NCBI RefSeq assembly: GCF_014651055.1
Contig: NZ_BMWD01000025.1
Location: forward strand, 62,001-126,000
Direction: 5' to 3'
Source of the DNA: Streptomyces fructofermentans
Lineage (GTDB): Bacteria > Actinomycetota > Actinomycetes > Streptomycetales > Streptomycetaceae
DNA: 64,000 nt
Shown: positions 51,068-59,845 of the stretch, piece by piece
How the letters are laid out: each line of letters starts with the position of its first letter
Position numbering within the stretch: position 1 is the first letter of the stretch
The notes under the pieces: model-generated
Databases searched by the model: none
Seen by the model: the letters and a program-made list of their open reading frames with translations, nothing else
What the model was told of the DNA's origin: nothing
Program-made: the position numbers and the translations under genes

Positions 51068-52675
51068 TTACTGGTCCCGTTCGAACTCGCGCTGCTGGTA
51101 GTCGCGCGGAGACAGTCCGTGGAAGCGGGAGAAGGCGGCGCTGAACGTGGGCAGGTGGGCGTATCCGGTCCGGCGCGCGACGGCGCTGGGCGGGGCGCCC
51201 CCGGCGAGCAGGTCGCGAGCGATGCGCATGCGGGCGGCATAGCGCCAGCGGCCCAGTGTCATACCGGTCTCGTCGCGGAAGGCGCGGTGGACCTCGGCGC
51301 CGGCATCGACATCGTGTGTCCCGCCGGGCTCGCCGATGCGACGCAGGCACTCCATGGCGACGGCACGCGCGCGCGGATCGGTGGGCATCGGCACCGACAA
51401 CGCCCGCTGCGCGGCGACCTGTTCCGCGAACAGGTCGAGGACGTGGCGGGGGTCGTGGTCGTCGGGACGCAGTCCGGAGCGGGCGCTGATCGAGCAGGAC
51501 ATCAAGCAGTCGTCCCAGGCGGGCGAGAACCGCACCTGCAGCGGTTCCGTCAGTTGGAGGTCGGCGGTACTCGCGTTGCCCAGCGGCAGGGAGACGGAGT
51601 TCTCGCGGAGGCCGGTGACGTGCTCCACTTCCGCGGGGATCCAGGTCGCCACCCCTCGCTCCCGTTCGTAGCGCCGGTCGCCGATGTCCAGGTACCCGCT
51701 GCCCCGGTACACCCAGCTGAGGACGTGGATGTCGTTGGTGTGCGACGGCGTGCTGGCCGCGGGCAGCATGTCGGGCGGGGCGGGTGTGTCGGTCCTGCGC
51801 ACCATCCGGATCAGGTCGTCGGTCTGCCGTGCCGCGGCCGCGCGTTGCGTGAGCCCCCTGGCGCCGGGTCGGGCGGAGAGCTTTCGTCCGAACTCGTGGG
51901 GGGTCAGTCCGAACCGTCCCTTGAAGGCCCGCGTGAGGCCGTTGCGGCTGGCGAAGCCCACCCGAGCGGCCACCTGGTCCACGTCGTAACCGGCGGCGAG
52001 GAACTCGACGGCGGCGCCGAGTCGGCAGAGCAGCCGCCACTGCTCGAACGTGAGCCCGGTGTCGGCGAGGAAGTCGCGGCGGAGGGTGCGCGCGCTGCAG
52101 AGCACCCGCGCCGCCCACTGCTCGACCGTGAGGTCGAGCGCGGGGTCGCGGGTCAGTTCCTCGGCGACCGCCCTGGCGCCGGGGGCTCGCGGCATCGCCG
52201 GCGGTGCGAGCCCCTCCGGGCCCGGATTTCGCCCGGCCGCGACGGGCGCCGGCGGGCGCGAGCCCGGACGCCGCAGGAGCGCCTCGATCGCCTCGGGGGA
52301 GTACCCGCTGCCGTTGAACGGGGTGACCTGCAGGTTGAAGAGCTGGATCAACCAGTCCTGCCAGCCATGGGGAACGTCGAACCGCGTCGGTTCCGACGGC
52401 CCCCAGGCGCCGATGCCGGCGTGGGGCCACAACGGGAAGGCGACCGTGCCCGGTGCAGTGGTGACCGCCCGCTCCGTCCAGCCGTCCGCGGGGATCCAGG
52501 CGCCTTCGCCGCTCTCCAGGCGGAGCACCGGCCCGCCGTCGAGGCGTACTTGCGCCGCGCCCGTGCGAACCCAGAGCAGCAGCGGTCGAACGGGGGCATC
52601 CGCCGGACGCAGCCGCGCGGCCGGAATCGGCGGCGGATCGCCGACGCCCGCCGCGAACGAGGAGGGAACCACCAT
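51068..52675 (-). CDS. Tandem double AraC-family regulator
   Basis: A 535-residue protein made of two complete AraC-type units in one chain. Unit 1 has a cupin-like sensor (about 28-90) and an HTH pair (about 178-275, LTVEQWAARVLCSARTLRRDF and YDVDQVAARVGFASRNGLTRAFKGRFGLTPHEF). Unit 2 has another cupin (about 310-370) and an HTH pair (about 430-530, ending SAVARRTGYAHLPTFSAAFSRFHGLSPRDYQQREF). The halves are only distantly similar, so the duplication is old. AraC proteins in siderophore loci often sense the ferri-siderophore. It is divergent from the iron operon across a 127-base gap with an iron box. Confidence 0.9.
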   Translation of the reverse strand: MVVPSSFAAGVGDPPPIPAARLRPADAPVRPLLLWVRTGAAQVRLDGGPVLRLESGEGAWIPADGWTERAVTTAPGTVAFPLWPHAGIGAWGPSEPTRFDVPHGWQDWLIQLFNLQVTPFNGSGYSPEAIEALLRRPGSRPPAPVAAGRNPGPEGLAPPAMPRAPGARAVAEELTRDPALDLTVEQWAARVLCSARTLRRDFLADTGLTFEQWRLLCRLGAAVEFLAAGYDVDQVAARVGFASRNGLTRAFKGRFGLTPHEFGRKLSARPGARGLTQRAAAARQTDDLIRMVRRTDTPAPPDMLPAASTPSHTNDIHVLSWVYRGSGYLDIGDRRYERERGVATWIPAEVEHVTGLRENSVSLPLGNASTADLQLTEPLQVRFSPAWDDCLMSCSISARSGLRPDDHDPRHVLDLFAEQVAAQRALSVPMPTDPRARAVAMECLRRIGEPGGTHDVDAGAEVHRAFRDETGMTLGRWRYAARMRIARDLLAGGAPPSAVARRTGYAHLPTFSAAFSRFHGLSPRDYQQREFERDQ

Positions 52676-52713
52676 GTCCTAACCATGCGGCAGTCTGCGC
52701 ACACTATCGAAGG

Positions 52714-52732
52714 TAAGGTTTGCCTAACTTTA
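52714..52732. promoter_or_regulatory. Iron box (IdeR/DmdR type)
   Basis: TAAGGTTTGCCTAACTTTA agrees at about 14 of 19 positions with the actinobacterial iron-repressor box TTAGGTTAGGCTAACCTAA and keeps its inverted symmetry. It lies between the divergent AraC gene and the siderophore operon, 70 bases before the latter's start, and could repress both when iron is ample. Confidence 0.75.
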
Positions 52733-52802
52733 GCAGTGCGCGCCTTTCCGATGCCGGTGGGCGGCTCCAGCCCTCGTAGCGACCGGAAAGGTCAGTCCCC
52801 GC

Positions 52803-54668
52803 ATGCCCAAGACCTCGCGCCGACTCAGCGTGCGCCCGCCGACCCTGCGAGAGGTCGAGGTGGTCCGGACGGTCGACATCACGCCCGGAATGCGGCGGGT
52901 CACGATGACCGGCGAACAGCTGCGGGCGTTCACCACCGCGGACGGCTTCGCGCGGCCGGCCTTCGAGTCCCCGGGCTTCGACGACGACCTCGCGTTCTAC
53001 TTTCCGTACCCCGGTCAGCGTGATCCGGTGCTCCCGGTCCAGGGCGAGGCCAAGTTGATCGTGCCCAAGGACCCCCGACCTCTGTCGCGGGCCTACACGG
53101 TCCGCCGTTGGGACCCCGAGGCCGGTGAGCTGGACGTGGACTTCGTCCGGCACGGGGTGGGCGCGGGAACGACGTGGGCCTACCGCACCCGGCCGGGTGA
53201 CCGGATCCACCTCAGCGGCCCGAGCACGTCCAAGACGTTCCCGACCGGCGCCGACTGGCTGCTCGTGGCGGGCGACGACACCGCCCTCCCCGCGATCGGC
53301 CGCCTGCTCGACGAGCTCCCGTCCGACGCCCGGGCGCAGGTGTTCATCGAGATCGCCGAGGAGGCCCACCGCCAGGAACTGCGCGAGCTGCCCGGGGTCG
53401 ACGTGACGTGGCTGGTCCGCCCCGGCGCACCCGCCGGGAACGTGTCCCTGCTCACCGAGACCGTCCGCGCAGCGCGGTGGTGGTCCGGCCAGGCGTTCGC
53501 ATGGCTGGCCGGCGAGCACACGGCCGTCCGGGACATCCGCCGGCACCTGGTCGAGGACCGTGGCATGCCCAAGGAGGACATCGACTTCGCCGGCTACTGG
53601 CGTCGCTCCCACGTCGTCGCACTGGAGACCGACGGGGCGGTCCCCGATCCGGAGAGGACGGTCACGCCGTTCCAGAGGCTCCACGACCTGACCGAGCTGG
53701 TCGCGCCGATCGCGATCCGCACCGCAGTCGAGCTGGGCGTTCCCGATCTGGTCTCCCGCGGCGTGACCGGGGTGGCCGAGCTGGCCGCCAAGGCCGGCGC
53801 CGACGAGCGCGCGCTCGGCAAGCTGCTGCGCTACCTGCACACCCTGGACGTGGTGACCGAGACGGAGCCGGGGCACTACGCCCTGACGCCCGTCGGCGAC
53901 GTCCTCACCCTGGAGTTCATCGCCGACCGCCTGCACTCCGCCGGAGTGGTCGGTCGCGAGATGCTCGGGATCCACGGCCTCACGGAGTCGCTGCGCACCG
54001 GCCGACCCGCCTACGCCTCGGTCACCGGCCAGGCCTTCGCCGACGTACGGGCCGAGCAGGACTACGAGGACCGTCACCTGGAGCGCCTGGCGAAGTTCCA
54101 GCCGGCGCTGGCCGAACCGATCGCCACGTCCGACCTGCTCGCCGGAGTCCAGCACCTGGTGATCCACTCCGGCGGTGCCGGCGCCCACGCCCGTGAGTAC
54201 GTCGCGGCCCACGAGAACCTGCGCGTGACCATCTGCGCCCTGCCCGCCCAGGCCGACTGGCTGCGCCGCGACCTGCCCGCCACGATCCCCGACGAGCGGC
54301 AGCGCACGCGGGTCGGCGTGCTGGAGCAGTCCGTCTTCGAGCCCGGCCCGGCAGCCGACGCCGTGCTCATCAGCCGCGCCTTCAGGACACTGCCCGACGC
54401 CGACGCCGCCCACGCACTGCGCCGGGCCGCGGAGAACCTCGTCCCCGGCGGACGGGTGCTGCTGATCGAGGAGGTCTTCGACACCGACGACCTCGACGAG
54501 CACGACGGCGAGGCGGACCTCATCGGCCTGGTCTGCCACGGCTCGGGCCTTCGCACCGCGGCGGAACTGGACGCCGTCATCGCCCGGGCCGGCCTCACGC
54601 GGAGGTCGGCGCACACCGTCGGCCTCGGCACCACCGTCCATGAGCTCCTGCGCTCCACCACCGACTGA
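52803..54668 (+). CDS. Siderophore-interacting protein fused to methyltransferase-like domain
   Basis: A 621-residue fusion. Residues 1-270 are a SIP/ViuB-type flavin reductase: SRAYTVRRWDPEAGELDVDFVRHG binds FAD and WLLVAGDDTALPAIGRLLDELP opens the NAD(P)H side. It would reduce ferric siderophore to release iron. Residues from about 284 resemble a plant-type O-methyltransferase: a winged-helix dimerisation part (LTELVAPIAIRTAVELGVPDLV) and a Rossmann-like part. The SAM motif I near residue 449 reads HLVIHSGGAGAHA, lacking the usual acidic residue, so methyl transfer is doubtful. It is the first gene of an eight-gene iron operon under the iron box. Confidence 0.88.
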   Translation: MPKTSRRLSVRPPTLREVEVVRTVDITPGMRRVTMTGEQLRAFTTADGFARPAFESPGFDDDLAFYFPYPGQRDPVLPVQGEAKLIVPKDPRPLSRAYTVRRWDPEAGELDVDFVRHGVGAGTTWAYRTRPGDRIHLSGPSTSKTFPTGADWLLVAGDDTALPAIGRLLDELPSDARAQVFIEIAEEAHRQELRELPGVDVTWLVRPGAPAGNVSLLTETVRAARWWSGQAFAWLAGEHTAVRDIRRHLVEDRGMPKEDIDFAGYWRRSHVVALETDGAVPDPERTVTPFQRLHDLTELVAPIAIRTAVELGVPDLVSRGVTGVAELAAKAGADERALGKLLRYLHTLDVVTETEPGHYALTPVGDVLTLEFIADRLHSAGVVGREMLGIHGLTESLRTGRPAYASVTGQAFADVRAEQDYEDRHLERLAKFQPALAEPIATSDLLAGVQHLVIHSGGAGAHAREYVAAHENLRVTICALPAQADWLRRDLPATIPDERQRTRVGVLEQSVFEPGPAADAVLISRAFRTLPDADAAHALRRAAENLVPGGRVLLIEEVFDTDDLDEHDGEADLIGLVCHGSGLRTAAELDAVIARAGLTRRSAHTVGLGTTVHELLRSTTD

Positions 54669-54699
54669 ACCACTCCACACCGAGAAGAAGAGAACACCC

Positions 54700-55710
54700 A
54701 TGAGCAACGCCCCCCTGATGAGACGCGGCGCAGTCCTCGCCGCCGCACTGATGAGCGCGTCGCTCGTCCTCACCGCCTGCGGCGGTGACGGCGACGACAC
54801 CGGCGACAAGGCCACCGGGACCCGCGGCGACAAGACCGCCGGGAGCCGCAGCGTCAAGGCCGAGAACGGCACCGTCAAGGTTCCGACCGACCCCGAGCGA
54901 ATCGTCACCATCGGCAACACGAACCTCCCCTTCCTCGACCTGGGGGGCAAGCCGGTGGGCGTCACCGAGGCGTCCGACTCCGAACTCGACGTGCTGCCGA
55001 AGGAGCAGAGGACCGCGTACGAGGCAGCCGAGGTCGTCGGCAGCAACGGTGGCGAGGTGGACCTCGAGAAGCTCGCCGCTCTCAAGCCGGACCTGATTTT
55101 GGTCCAGTTCCACTCGAACGACTGGGACAAGGTCGGCAAGAAGCTCGAGGCGATCGCCCCGACCGTGTACTGGGGGCTCGACACCGAGTGGAAGGCCTTC
55201 GCCGACGCCATCGCGGAGGCCGGCAACGTCTCGGACGAGCTCAGCCGGCAGAAGGCGGAATTCGAGGACAAGGTCGCCAAGATCCAGAAGACCTACGGCA
55301 AGGTCATCAAGGACACCTCGTTCGTCGACGTCTCCCGCGGGGACTGGAGCGATCCCGGAACGTTCTACATCGCGGACATCGGCTGCTCCGAGATCGCCCG
55401 GGACGACATCGGCCTGGACCTCCCCGAGGCGGCCGAGGGCAAGGACCCCCTGGCCTACGAGTCCCTGCCGTTCGAGCAGATCGGTGAGCTGTCCAAGTAC
55501 GACGTGGTCACCTACCCGGTCGACGCGGACGGCCGGCCGACAGAGCCGTTCGCGCCCGTGGTCAAGACCAACACCTGGAAGGCGCTGCCCGCCGTACGCT
55601 CCGAGCGCGCGCTGGGAGTCTTCTGCCCCGGCAACAACTCGTACGGGCCCGTCATCCAGTACCTGGACTCGCTCGACAGCGCACTGGCGACCCTCCCCGC
55701 CCAGCAGTGA
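54700..55710 (+). CDS. Ferri-siderophore-binding lipoprotein
   Basis: A 336-residue FepB/FhuD-type binding protein. The lipobox is LTAC (Cys27), then a Gly/Asp-rich linker. The helical-backbone fold shows VKVPTDPERIVTIGNTNLPFLDLGGKPVGV, LEKLAALKPDLILVQ and a C-terminal VIQYLDSLDSAL helix. It delivers the ferri-siderophore to the two FecCD permeases. It lies 31 bases after the SIP gene, with a GAGAAGAAGAG site. The stop overlaps the next GTG (GTGA). The substrate class is best guessed from the esterase gene downstream: an ester-containing, perhaps catecholate, siderophore. Confidence 0.93.
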   Translation: MSNAPLMRRGAVLAAALMSASLVLTACGGDGDDTGDKATGTRGDKTAGSRSVKAENGTVKVPTDPERIVTIGNTNLPFLDLGGKPVGVTEASDSELDVLPKEQRTAYEAAEVVGSNGGEVDLEKLAALKPDLILVQFHSNDWDKVGKKLEAIAPTVYWGLDTEWKAFADAIAEAGNVSDELSRQKAEFEDKVAKIQKTYGKVIKDTSFVDVSRGDWSDPGTFYIADIGCSEIARDDIGLDLPEAAEGKDPLAYESLPFEQIGELSKYDVVTYPVDADGRPTEPFAPVVKTNTWKALPAVRSERALGVFCPGNNSYGPVIQYLDSLDSALATLPAQQ

Positions 55711-56750
55711 CAGCCCTCGCCCTTCGGCAGGACGGTCCGGGCACCGAGACGGTGCCCGGACCCCGTCGTCGGCTGCTCGGCCTGGTCGTCGCACTGGTGG
55801 TGCTGTCCGTCCTGCTGGTGCTGAGCGTCATGATCGGGTCGACGTCGATCGCGCCGTCGACGGTGTGGGACGCGCTGTTCCACTCCTCGGCCGACATCGA
55901 CGAGTTCGCGATCCGCGACTTCCGGCTGCCGCGCACGATCGTGGGTCTGGTCGTCGGCGTCGCCCTCGGCCTGTCGGGCGCGTTGATCCAGGCGCTCACC
56001 CGCAACCCCCTGGCCGAACCGGGTGTCCTCGGCGTCCATGCCGGTGCGTCCTTCGCGGTGACGGTCGCCGTGGGCCTGCTCGGCGTCCGCGACGTCCGGG
56101 GCTACATGTGGTTCGCGTTCGCGGGGGCACTGGTGGTCACGCTCCTGGTGCTCGCCCTCGGGTCGACACGGCAGGGCCACTCACCGGTGGTCATGGTGCT
56201 CGCCGGGGTCTGCGTGGGTGCCGTGTTCGGCGGCGCCAGGGAAGGGCTCCAGCTGACCGACCCGGACGCCTTCGACGCGATGCGGAACTGGAACGCCGGG
56301 TCGATCGCGGGTCGCCCGCTCGACGTCGTGTGGCCGATCCTGCCGTTCCTCGCGGTGGCGATCGTCCTGGCCTTCGCGGTGTCGGGCCCGCTCAACGCCC
56401 TGGCCCTGGGCGACGAGTTGGCGGTCGCCCAAGGCGTCAGGCTGGTACGCACCCGGGTGCTCGCGGTGACCGCGCTCACCCTCCTCGCCGGCGGCGCCAC
56501 CGCGATCGCCGGACCCATCGGATTCGTCGGACTCATGGTGCCGCACGTGGCCCGCTGGATCGTCGGCCCGCACCAGCGCTGGATCTTCGCCTACAGCATC
56601 CTCCTCGCCCCGAGCCTGCTGCTGGTCTCCGACATCCTCGGCCGCGTCGTGATGAGGCCCGGCGAGATCCCCGTGGGTGTCGTCACCGCCTTCGTCGGCG
56701 CCCCCGTTCTCGTCGCGCTGGTGCGTCGGAAGAAATCGAGCGGACTATGA
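55707..56750 (+). CDS. Siderophore ABC importer, FecCD permease 1
   Basis: A 347-residue permease with about nine to ten helices. FecCD family landmarks are FRLPRTIVGLVVGVALGLSGALIQALTRNPLAEPGVLGVHAGASF, and GPIGFVGLMVPHVARWIVGPHQR near the end. It starts with GTG overlapping the upstream stop. Its own stop overlaps the ATG of permease 2 (ATGA). It forms a heterodimer with the next gene product, powered by the ATPase at 57802-58656. Confidence 0.94.
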   Translation: MTALALRQDGPGTETVPGPRRRLLGLVVALVVLSVLLVLSVMIGSTSIAPSTVWDALFHSSADIDEFAIRDFRLPRTIVGLVVGVALGLSGALIQALTRNPLAEPGVLGVHAGASFAVTVAVGLLGVRDVRGYMWFAFAGALVVTLLVLALGSTRQGHSPVVMVLAGVCVGAVFGGAREGLQLTDPDAFDAMRNWNAGSIAGRPLDVVWPILPFLAVAIVLAFAVSGPLNALALGDELAVAQGVRLVRTRVLAVTALTLLAGGATAIAGPIGFVGLMVPHVARWIVGPHQRWIFAYSILLAPSLLLVSDILGRVVMRPGEIPVGVVTAFVGAPVLVALVRRKKSSGL

Positions 56751-57805
56751 ACACGGACATCGCCCGGGCGGACCTCGGGCGGCGGGTGCTGGTGCTGAGG
56801 CGCCGGCAGGTCGCGGTACGTCTCCAGTGGCGCTCGGTCGTCGTCTGCGCGGTGCTCGCGCTCGCGGTCGCCGCCACGGCGGTCCTCGCGCTGATGACCG
56901 GCTCGTACTCGCTGAGCCCCGGGCAGGTGCTCTCCGCGCTGACCGGCGGGGAGACCGACATCGTCCGCGACATCGTGGTCGAGTGGCGGCTGCCGCGGGT
57001 GGCCGCGGCGCTGGTGTTCGGCGCGGCCCTGGGTGTGAGTGGGGCGGTCTTCCAGTCGCTGCTGCGCAACCCGCTCGCCGACCCCGGCATCGTCGGGTTC
57101 TCCCAAGGCTCCTACACCGGCGCACTGATCGTGATCCTGGTCGTCAACGGCACCTACGTGCAGCTGGTCGGCGGGGCGCTGCTGGGCGGGATGGCCACCG
57201 CCGTGGCCGTGTACCTGCTCGCCCACCGACGAGGAGTGCAGGGGTTCCGGCTGATCGTCGTCGGCATCGGCGTCTCGGCGATGCTCAGCTCGCTCAACAC
57301 CTGGCTGATCCTCAAGGCCGACCTGGACCAGGCGATGTCCGCGGCGGCCTGGGGTGCCGGGTCGCTCAACGGCGTGTCCTGGGACCAGGTCGCCGTCGGC
57401 GGCGCCTGCATCGCCGTACTCCTGCTGCTGACCGGGATGCTGAGCCGGCCGATGCGGCAGATGGAGCTGGGTGACGACGCGGCCGCCTCGCACGGGGTAC
57501 GGGTCGCGCCCGTACGCCTCGGCCTGATCCTGGTGGCAGTGGCACTGACCGCGACGGTCACGGCCGCGTCGGGGCCGATCGCGTTCATCTCCCTGGTCGC
57601 CCCGCAGATCGGACGCCGGCTCGCCCGCACCGCCGGGATCACCCTCACCCCCGCCGCCTTCGTCGGCGCGCTGCTGTGTCTGGCGTCGGACTACCTCGCC
57701 CAGCACGTCGCCCCCACCCCGCTGCCGGTCGGCATCGTCACCGTCGTGCTCGGCGGCGGCTACCTCGGACACCTGCTGTTCAGCGAAGCCAGGAGACGCC
57801 TGTGA
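56747..57805 (+). CDS. Siderophore ABC importer, FecCD permease 2
   Basis: A 352-residue FecCD permease: WRLPRVAAALVFGAALGVSGAVFQSLLRNPLADPGIVGFSQGSYTGA and ASGPIAFISLVAPQIGRRLARTAG. The N-terminus (about 1-30) is a polar extension. Start and stop both overlap neighbours by four bases, so translation of the importer genes is coupled throughout. A longer open frame upstream runs through permease 1 out of frame and is not coding. Confidence 0.94.
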   Translation: MNTDIARADLGRRVLVLRRRQVAVRLQWRSVVVCAVLALAVAATAVLALMTGSYSLSPGQVLSALTGGETDIVRDIVVEWRLPRVAAALVFGAALGVSGAVFQSLLRNPLADPGIVGFSQGSYTGALIVILVVNGTYVQLVGGALLGGMATAVAVYLLAHRRGVQGFRLIVVGIGVSAMLSSLNTWLILKADLDQAMSAAAWGAGSLNGVSWDQVAVGGACIAVLLLLTGMLSRPMRQMELGDDAAASHGVRVAPVRLGLILVAVALTATVTAASGPIAFISLVAPQIGRRLARTAGITLTPAAFVGALLCLASDYLAQHVAPTPLPVGIVTVVLGGGYLGHLLFSEARRRL

Positions 57806-58656
57806 GCGCAACCCCGCCCGGCACCGCGCGCCTTCGCGTGGAGTCGGCGACGATCGGCTACGACCGGCGGATCATCTCCGAGCACCTCTCGGTGGCCATA
57901 CCCGACCAGTCGTTCACGGTCGTCGTCGGCCCGAACGCGTGCGGCAAGTCCACCCTGCTGCGCAGCCTGTCCCGGCTGCTGAAGCCGTCGGCCGGGCAGG
58001 TCGTCCTCGACGGCTCGGACATCCACTCGTACAAGACCGGAGAGGTGGCGCGGCGGGTCGGAGTGCTGCCGCAGACCTCGATCGCCCCGGACGGGATCAC
58101 CGTCGCCGACCTCGTGGCCCGGGGACGGTACCCCCACCAGGGGTTCATCCGGCAGTGGACCGAGGACGACGAGCAGGCCGTGCTCAGGGCGATGCACCAG
58201 ACCTCGGTCACCGACCTCGCGGGGCGTCCGGTGGACGAGCTGTCGGGCGGGCAGCGCCAGCGCGTGTGGGTCGCGATGGCGCTCGCGCAGCACACCGACA
58301 TCACGCTGCTCGACGAACCGACCACCTTCCTCGACATCACCCACCAGATCGAGCTGATGGAGCTGTTCACCGACCTGCACCACCTCGGCCACACCCTGGT
58401 CGCCGTCCTGCACGACCTGAACCACGCCGCCCGCTACGGCACCCACCTGATCGCCATGAAGGACGGCGCCGTGGTCGCCGAGGGCACACCGGACGAGGTC
58501 GTCACGGCCGAACTGGTCGAGGAGGTGTTCGGGCTGCGCTGCCTGGTGGTGCCCGATCCGGTGGCCGGCAGCCCCCAGGTGGTGCCGCTCGGCCGCGAAC
58601 GAACCCGACGACGGTCCGCCGGCGACCCCGACGTAGAAGGTGCGAGAAATGGCTGA
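57802..58656 (+). CDS. Siderophore ABC importer, ATPase
   Basis: A 284-residue FepC-type ATPase with Walker A VGPNACGKSTLL, Q-loop GVLPQTS, signature DELSGGQRQRVW, Walker B ITLLDEPTTFLD and H-loop AVLHDLNHA, all intact. It drives ferri-siderophore uptake through the two FecCD permeases. The GTG start overlaps the upstream stop. The C-terminal tail of about 30 residues is Arg-rich. The esterase gene begins within its last codons. Confidence 0.94.
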   Translation: MSATPPGTARLRVESATIGYDRRIISEHLSVAIPDQSFTVVVGPNACGKSTLLRSLSRLLKPSAGQVVLDGSDIHSYKTGEVARRVGVLPQTSIAPDGITVADLVARGRYPHQGFIRQWTEDDEQAVLRAMHQTSVTDLAGRPVDELSGGQRQRVWVAMALAQHTDITLLDEPTTFLDITHQIELMELFTDLHHLGHTLVAVLHDLNHAARYGTHLIAMKDGAVVAEGTPDEVVTAELVEEVFGLRCLVVPDPVAGSPQVVPLGRERTRRRSAGDPDVEGARNG

Positions 58657-59845
58657 CCCGTTGGTCGAGAAGCTGACGACCGGTGAGTGGAGCCCGGAGA
58701 GGTTCCGACGACACCTCCGGGAGAGGGGCACACCGCTGGTCGAGCGGGTCTCCGCCGACGAGGTGGACGTGACGTTCGTCGACGAGCCCGGAGACGACAT
58801 GACGGTCACCCTCGCGGTCGTGATCGGCCCCCGGATCGGCTTCAACCCGATCGGCACGGAGTTCGCCCCGGTGGCGGGGACGCCGTTCCGCGTCCTCACC
58901 CTGCGGATGCGCTCCGACCTGCGCTTCTCGTACGTGTTCTCACGACGTGGGCCGACGGGCGAGGACACCCGGCTCCCGGACCCGTCCAACCCGCCACCGA
59001 GGTTCTCCCAGTGCTCGGTGGAGCGGTTCTCAGGGGCCTCGGTCGCCGTGCTGCCCGACGCGCTGCCGCTGCCCTGGCTCGACCGGGCCGAAGCACGGCC
59101 CGCCCCGGCGCTGGAAGCAGCCGTGCTGGCGAGCGAGTCCCTGGGGGACGAACGCAGCGTCTGGGTCTCGATGCCGCCGGGGGACTTCTCGGACCAGAGC
59201 GCGCTGCCCTTCGTGATCCACCTGGACGGGACACCGGAGCACAGCGCGCCCAGCGTTCGCGACGCCCTGGTCCGGGCGGGACTGATCCGCCCCTGCGCGG
59301 TGGTCCTCGTCGGCCAACCCGCGGCGCAGCGCGACAAGGAACTGCTCTGCAACCCGGCGTTCTCCGACATGCTGGTCCAGGAACTGCTGCCGTGGCTCCA
59401 CCGGAGGTATCCGCTCTCGCGGGACCCCGGTGACGTCGCGCTGGCCGGCGAGAGCTTCGGCGGCCTGTGCGCCGGCTGGACCGTGCTCCACCACCCGACC
59501 ACGTTCGGCAACGCCATCCTCCAGTCCCCGTCGTGCGGGTACCACCCCGACCTCAGATGGGGCACCGGGGCGGGCGAGCTGCTGCGCCGCACCCCCGTAC
59601 CGACACTGATCGCCGACTACTCGGCCGCGGAAACGGCACCGGTCCGCGTCTTCCACGACGTCGGTGAACTGGAGAGCTCGAACACCCACAGCCGCTGGCT
59701 GGACCACGTACTCACCGGCAAGGGCTACGACACCCTCTACAGGGAGTTCGCCGGGGGACACGACTACGCATGGTGGCGAGGGATGTTCGCCGATGCCCTG
59801 CTCTGGTGCTTCCCGCTCGCGGGCGGGGATCGGAGCCAGGCATGA
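58649..59845 (+). CDS. Enterochelin-type esterase
   Basis: A 398-residue Fes-type esterase. It has an N-terminal domain (about 1-160, RVLTLRMRSDLRFSYVFSRRGP) and a C-terminal alpha/beta-hydrolase domain. The nucleophile is Ser269 in ALAGESFGGL, Asp and His follow, and the C-terminal GGHDYAWWR contains His371. Fes enzymes hydrolyse the ester bonds of trilactone catecholate siderophores inside the cell to free the iron. Its presence implies that the siderophore handled here has hydrolysable esters. The ATG (MADPLVEK) is preferred over an in-frame GTG nine bases upstream. It overlaps both neighbours. Confidence 0.93.
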   Translation: MADPLVEKLTTGEWSPERFRRHLRERGTPLVERVSADEVDVTFVDEPGDDMTVTLAVVIGPRIGFNPIGTEFAPVAGTPFRVLTLRMRSDLRFSYVFSRRGPTGEDTRLPDPSNPPPRFSQCSVERFSGASVAVLPDALPLPWLDRAEARPAPALEAAVLASESLGDERSVWVSMPPGDFSDQSALPFVIHLDGTPEHSAPSVRDALVRAGLIRPCAVVLVGQPAAQRDKELLCNPAFSDMLVQELLPWLHRRYPLSRDPGDVALAGESFGGLCAGWTVLHHPTTFGNAILQSPSCGYHPDLRWGTGAGELLRRTPVPTLIADYSAAETAPVRVFHDVGELESSNTHSRWLDHVLTGKGYDTLYREFAGGHDYAWWRGMFADALLWCFPLAGGDRSQA

